Origin: a virus
IMG/VR virus record: IMGVR_UViG_3300044617_000810
Location: 1 to 40,656 of that record
Strand: one strand, 5' to 3'
DNA: 40,656 nt
Made by a program: the position numbers and the translations under genes. The notes beneath the pieces are model-generated. The model was not told the DNA's origin. It saw only the letters and a program-made list of their open reading frames with translations, and searched no databases. Of this stretch, positions 40,076 through 40,656 are shown piece by piece (position 1 is the first letter of the stretch; each line of letters begins with the position of its first letter).

Positions 40076-40507
40076 ATGAAAAAACTAACAAAAATGGACG
40101 CGTCCAAGGTTATAGAAGGTATTCTTGAGGATGCAGATGGCGAAGACATTGGCACCGCTCGCAAGAACGAACGTAACCGCCAGAACGTGATCAACAATTG
40201 GGAACTTGGTCCAGAAAAAGCATCGGTCGATCCGAAGGCGAATGGCGCCTACTGGCAGAAGATGGCTGACATCTGGGAGATGGACGAAGCGCAGGCCCGC
40301 CGTCAGCTGTGCGCGAATTGCGAATATTTCAATAACACGCCCGACATGCAGGAGAAAATGGAGAGCGTTCCGCTCGACCAGTACGACCGCGACGGCGGTG
40401 GTCGTGGCTACTGCGTGAAGTTTGATTTCATCTGCCACAATCTGCGTGTCTGCCAGGCGTGGGAGGAAAAGTCGTTTGAAACTCCTGACGATGAGAACGA
40501 CGAATGA
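40076..40507 (+). CDS. Cys-rich possible iron-sulfur protein, right-allele cassette
   Basis: A 143-residue acidic protein whose C-terminal half has CANCEYFNN and GYCVKFDFICHNLRVCQAWE. Five Cys in CxxC plus spaced-Cys order resemble the high-potential iron-sulfur-like fold or a zinc ribbon seen in podovirus proteins (recalled). The N-terminus is helical. ATG 40076 is preferred over 40070, with GGTG upstream. It ends in ATGA with the following gene. It occupies the position taken by three small genes in the left allele. Confidence 0.75.
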   Translation: MKKLTKMDASKVIEGILEDADGEDIGTARKNERNRQNVINNWELGPEKASVDPKANGAYWQKMADIWEMDEAQARRQLCANCEYFNNTPDMQEKMESVPLDQYDRDGGGRGYCVKFDFICHNLRVCQAWEEKSFETPDDENDE

Positions 40508-40656
40508 TCTCATCCGACGACATCGCCCGCCGCGCAAAACAGCTTTTGGATGATGAAGTCATCCAGCAGGCATTCGCCTCTCTTGAGGGGCGATACATCA
40601 ACGAGTGGCGCAATACGCCACCCGCTGACGTCCAGAAGCGAGAAGCTGCATATGCA
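40504..40656 (+). CDS. Right-end partial copy of the 84-aa gene at 775
   Basis: The first 51 codons of the gene whose complete copy is at 775-1029. The ATG overlaps the preceding stop (ATGA). The first 38 bases differ slightly from the left copy, while 40543-40656 are identical to 817-930. It is cut off by the window end; on a closed genome it would continue as at 931-1029. Confidence 0.85.
   Translation, partial: MISSDDIARRAKQLLDDEVIQQAFASLEGRYINEWRNTPPADVQKREAAYA

Noticed and set aside
1-40656. Classical direct terminal repeat of a T7-like phage
   Set aside because: The ends share only two blocks of 127 and 114 exact bases with unlike DNA between; true terminal repeats would be identical throughout.

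Overview
The window looks like one complete genome of a temperate, short-tailed (podovirus-like) phage of an alphaproteobacterium, probably in Rhizobiales. It was read slightly more than once around a circular or concatemeric molecule. The unit length is about 39.7-39.8 kb. Evidence: bases 1-127 recur exactly at 39815-39941, and 817-930 recur exactly at 40543-40656, but the DNA between these shared blocks differs at the two ends. The capsid protein and head-tail adaptor resemble the phage SU10 types. Several proteins (integrase, the small gene beside it, M15 endolysin, holin-like proteins) have the flavour of rhizobial prophages. These family statements come from reading the protein sequences, not from a search.

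Layout. (1) A late, rightward structural module runs from about 29.9 kb to the right end and continues from the left end to 18.4 kb. It contains a small-terminase-like gene, a serine recombinase, an HNH nuclease, large terminase, two low-complexity proteins, portal, a large putative ejection protein, a variable cassette, scaffold, major capsid, a glycosyltransferase, adaptor, fibre and tail proteins, three or four internal/ejection proteins including a lytic transglycosylase, a lysis cassette, a metallophosphoesterase and an HExxH protein. (2) A leftward early/lysogeny operon (24.8 to 18.4 kb) holds two small hypotheticals, a PD-(D/E)XK nuclease, an HNH protein, a possible ssDNA-binding protein, a RuvC-like resolvase, small proteins, a GT32-like glycosyltransferase, a tyrosine integrase and an exported lytic transglycosylase. 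(3) The switch at 24.8-25.8 kb has a LexA/CI-type repressor facing a YdaS/Cro-like gene, with related operator-like sites on both sides of the repressor. (4) A rightward early operon (25.6-29.7 kb) holds Cro, a small DNA-binding-like protein, a C5 cytosine methyltransferase and a primase-helicase. It ends in a 0.2 kb array of TGAAACG iterons that is a good candidate replication origin.

No phage RNA or DNA polymerase is seen, so transcription and DNA synthesis probably use host enzymes, with the phage supplying primase-helicase, nuclease, SSB-like and resolvase functions. Genes are packed tightly, often with ATGA, GTGA, TTGA, TGATG or TAATG overlaps, and two genes apparently start at TTG. No intergenic stretch exceeds 300 bases.

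The most interesting points are: a second open frame with its own Shine-Dalgarno inside the methyltransferase gene (possible dual coding); the iteron origin; two alleles of a cassette next to a reverse-strand gene, caught at the two contig ends; operators flanking the repressor with a probably leaderless cro-like mRNA; and a fibre repeat whose amino acids are identical but whose codons are almost completely different.
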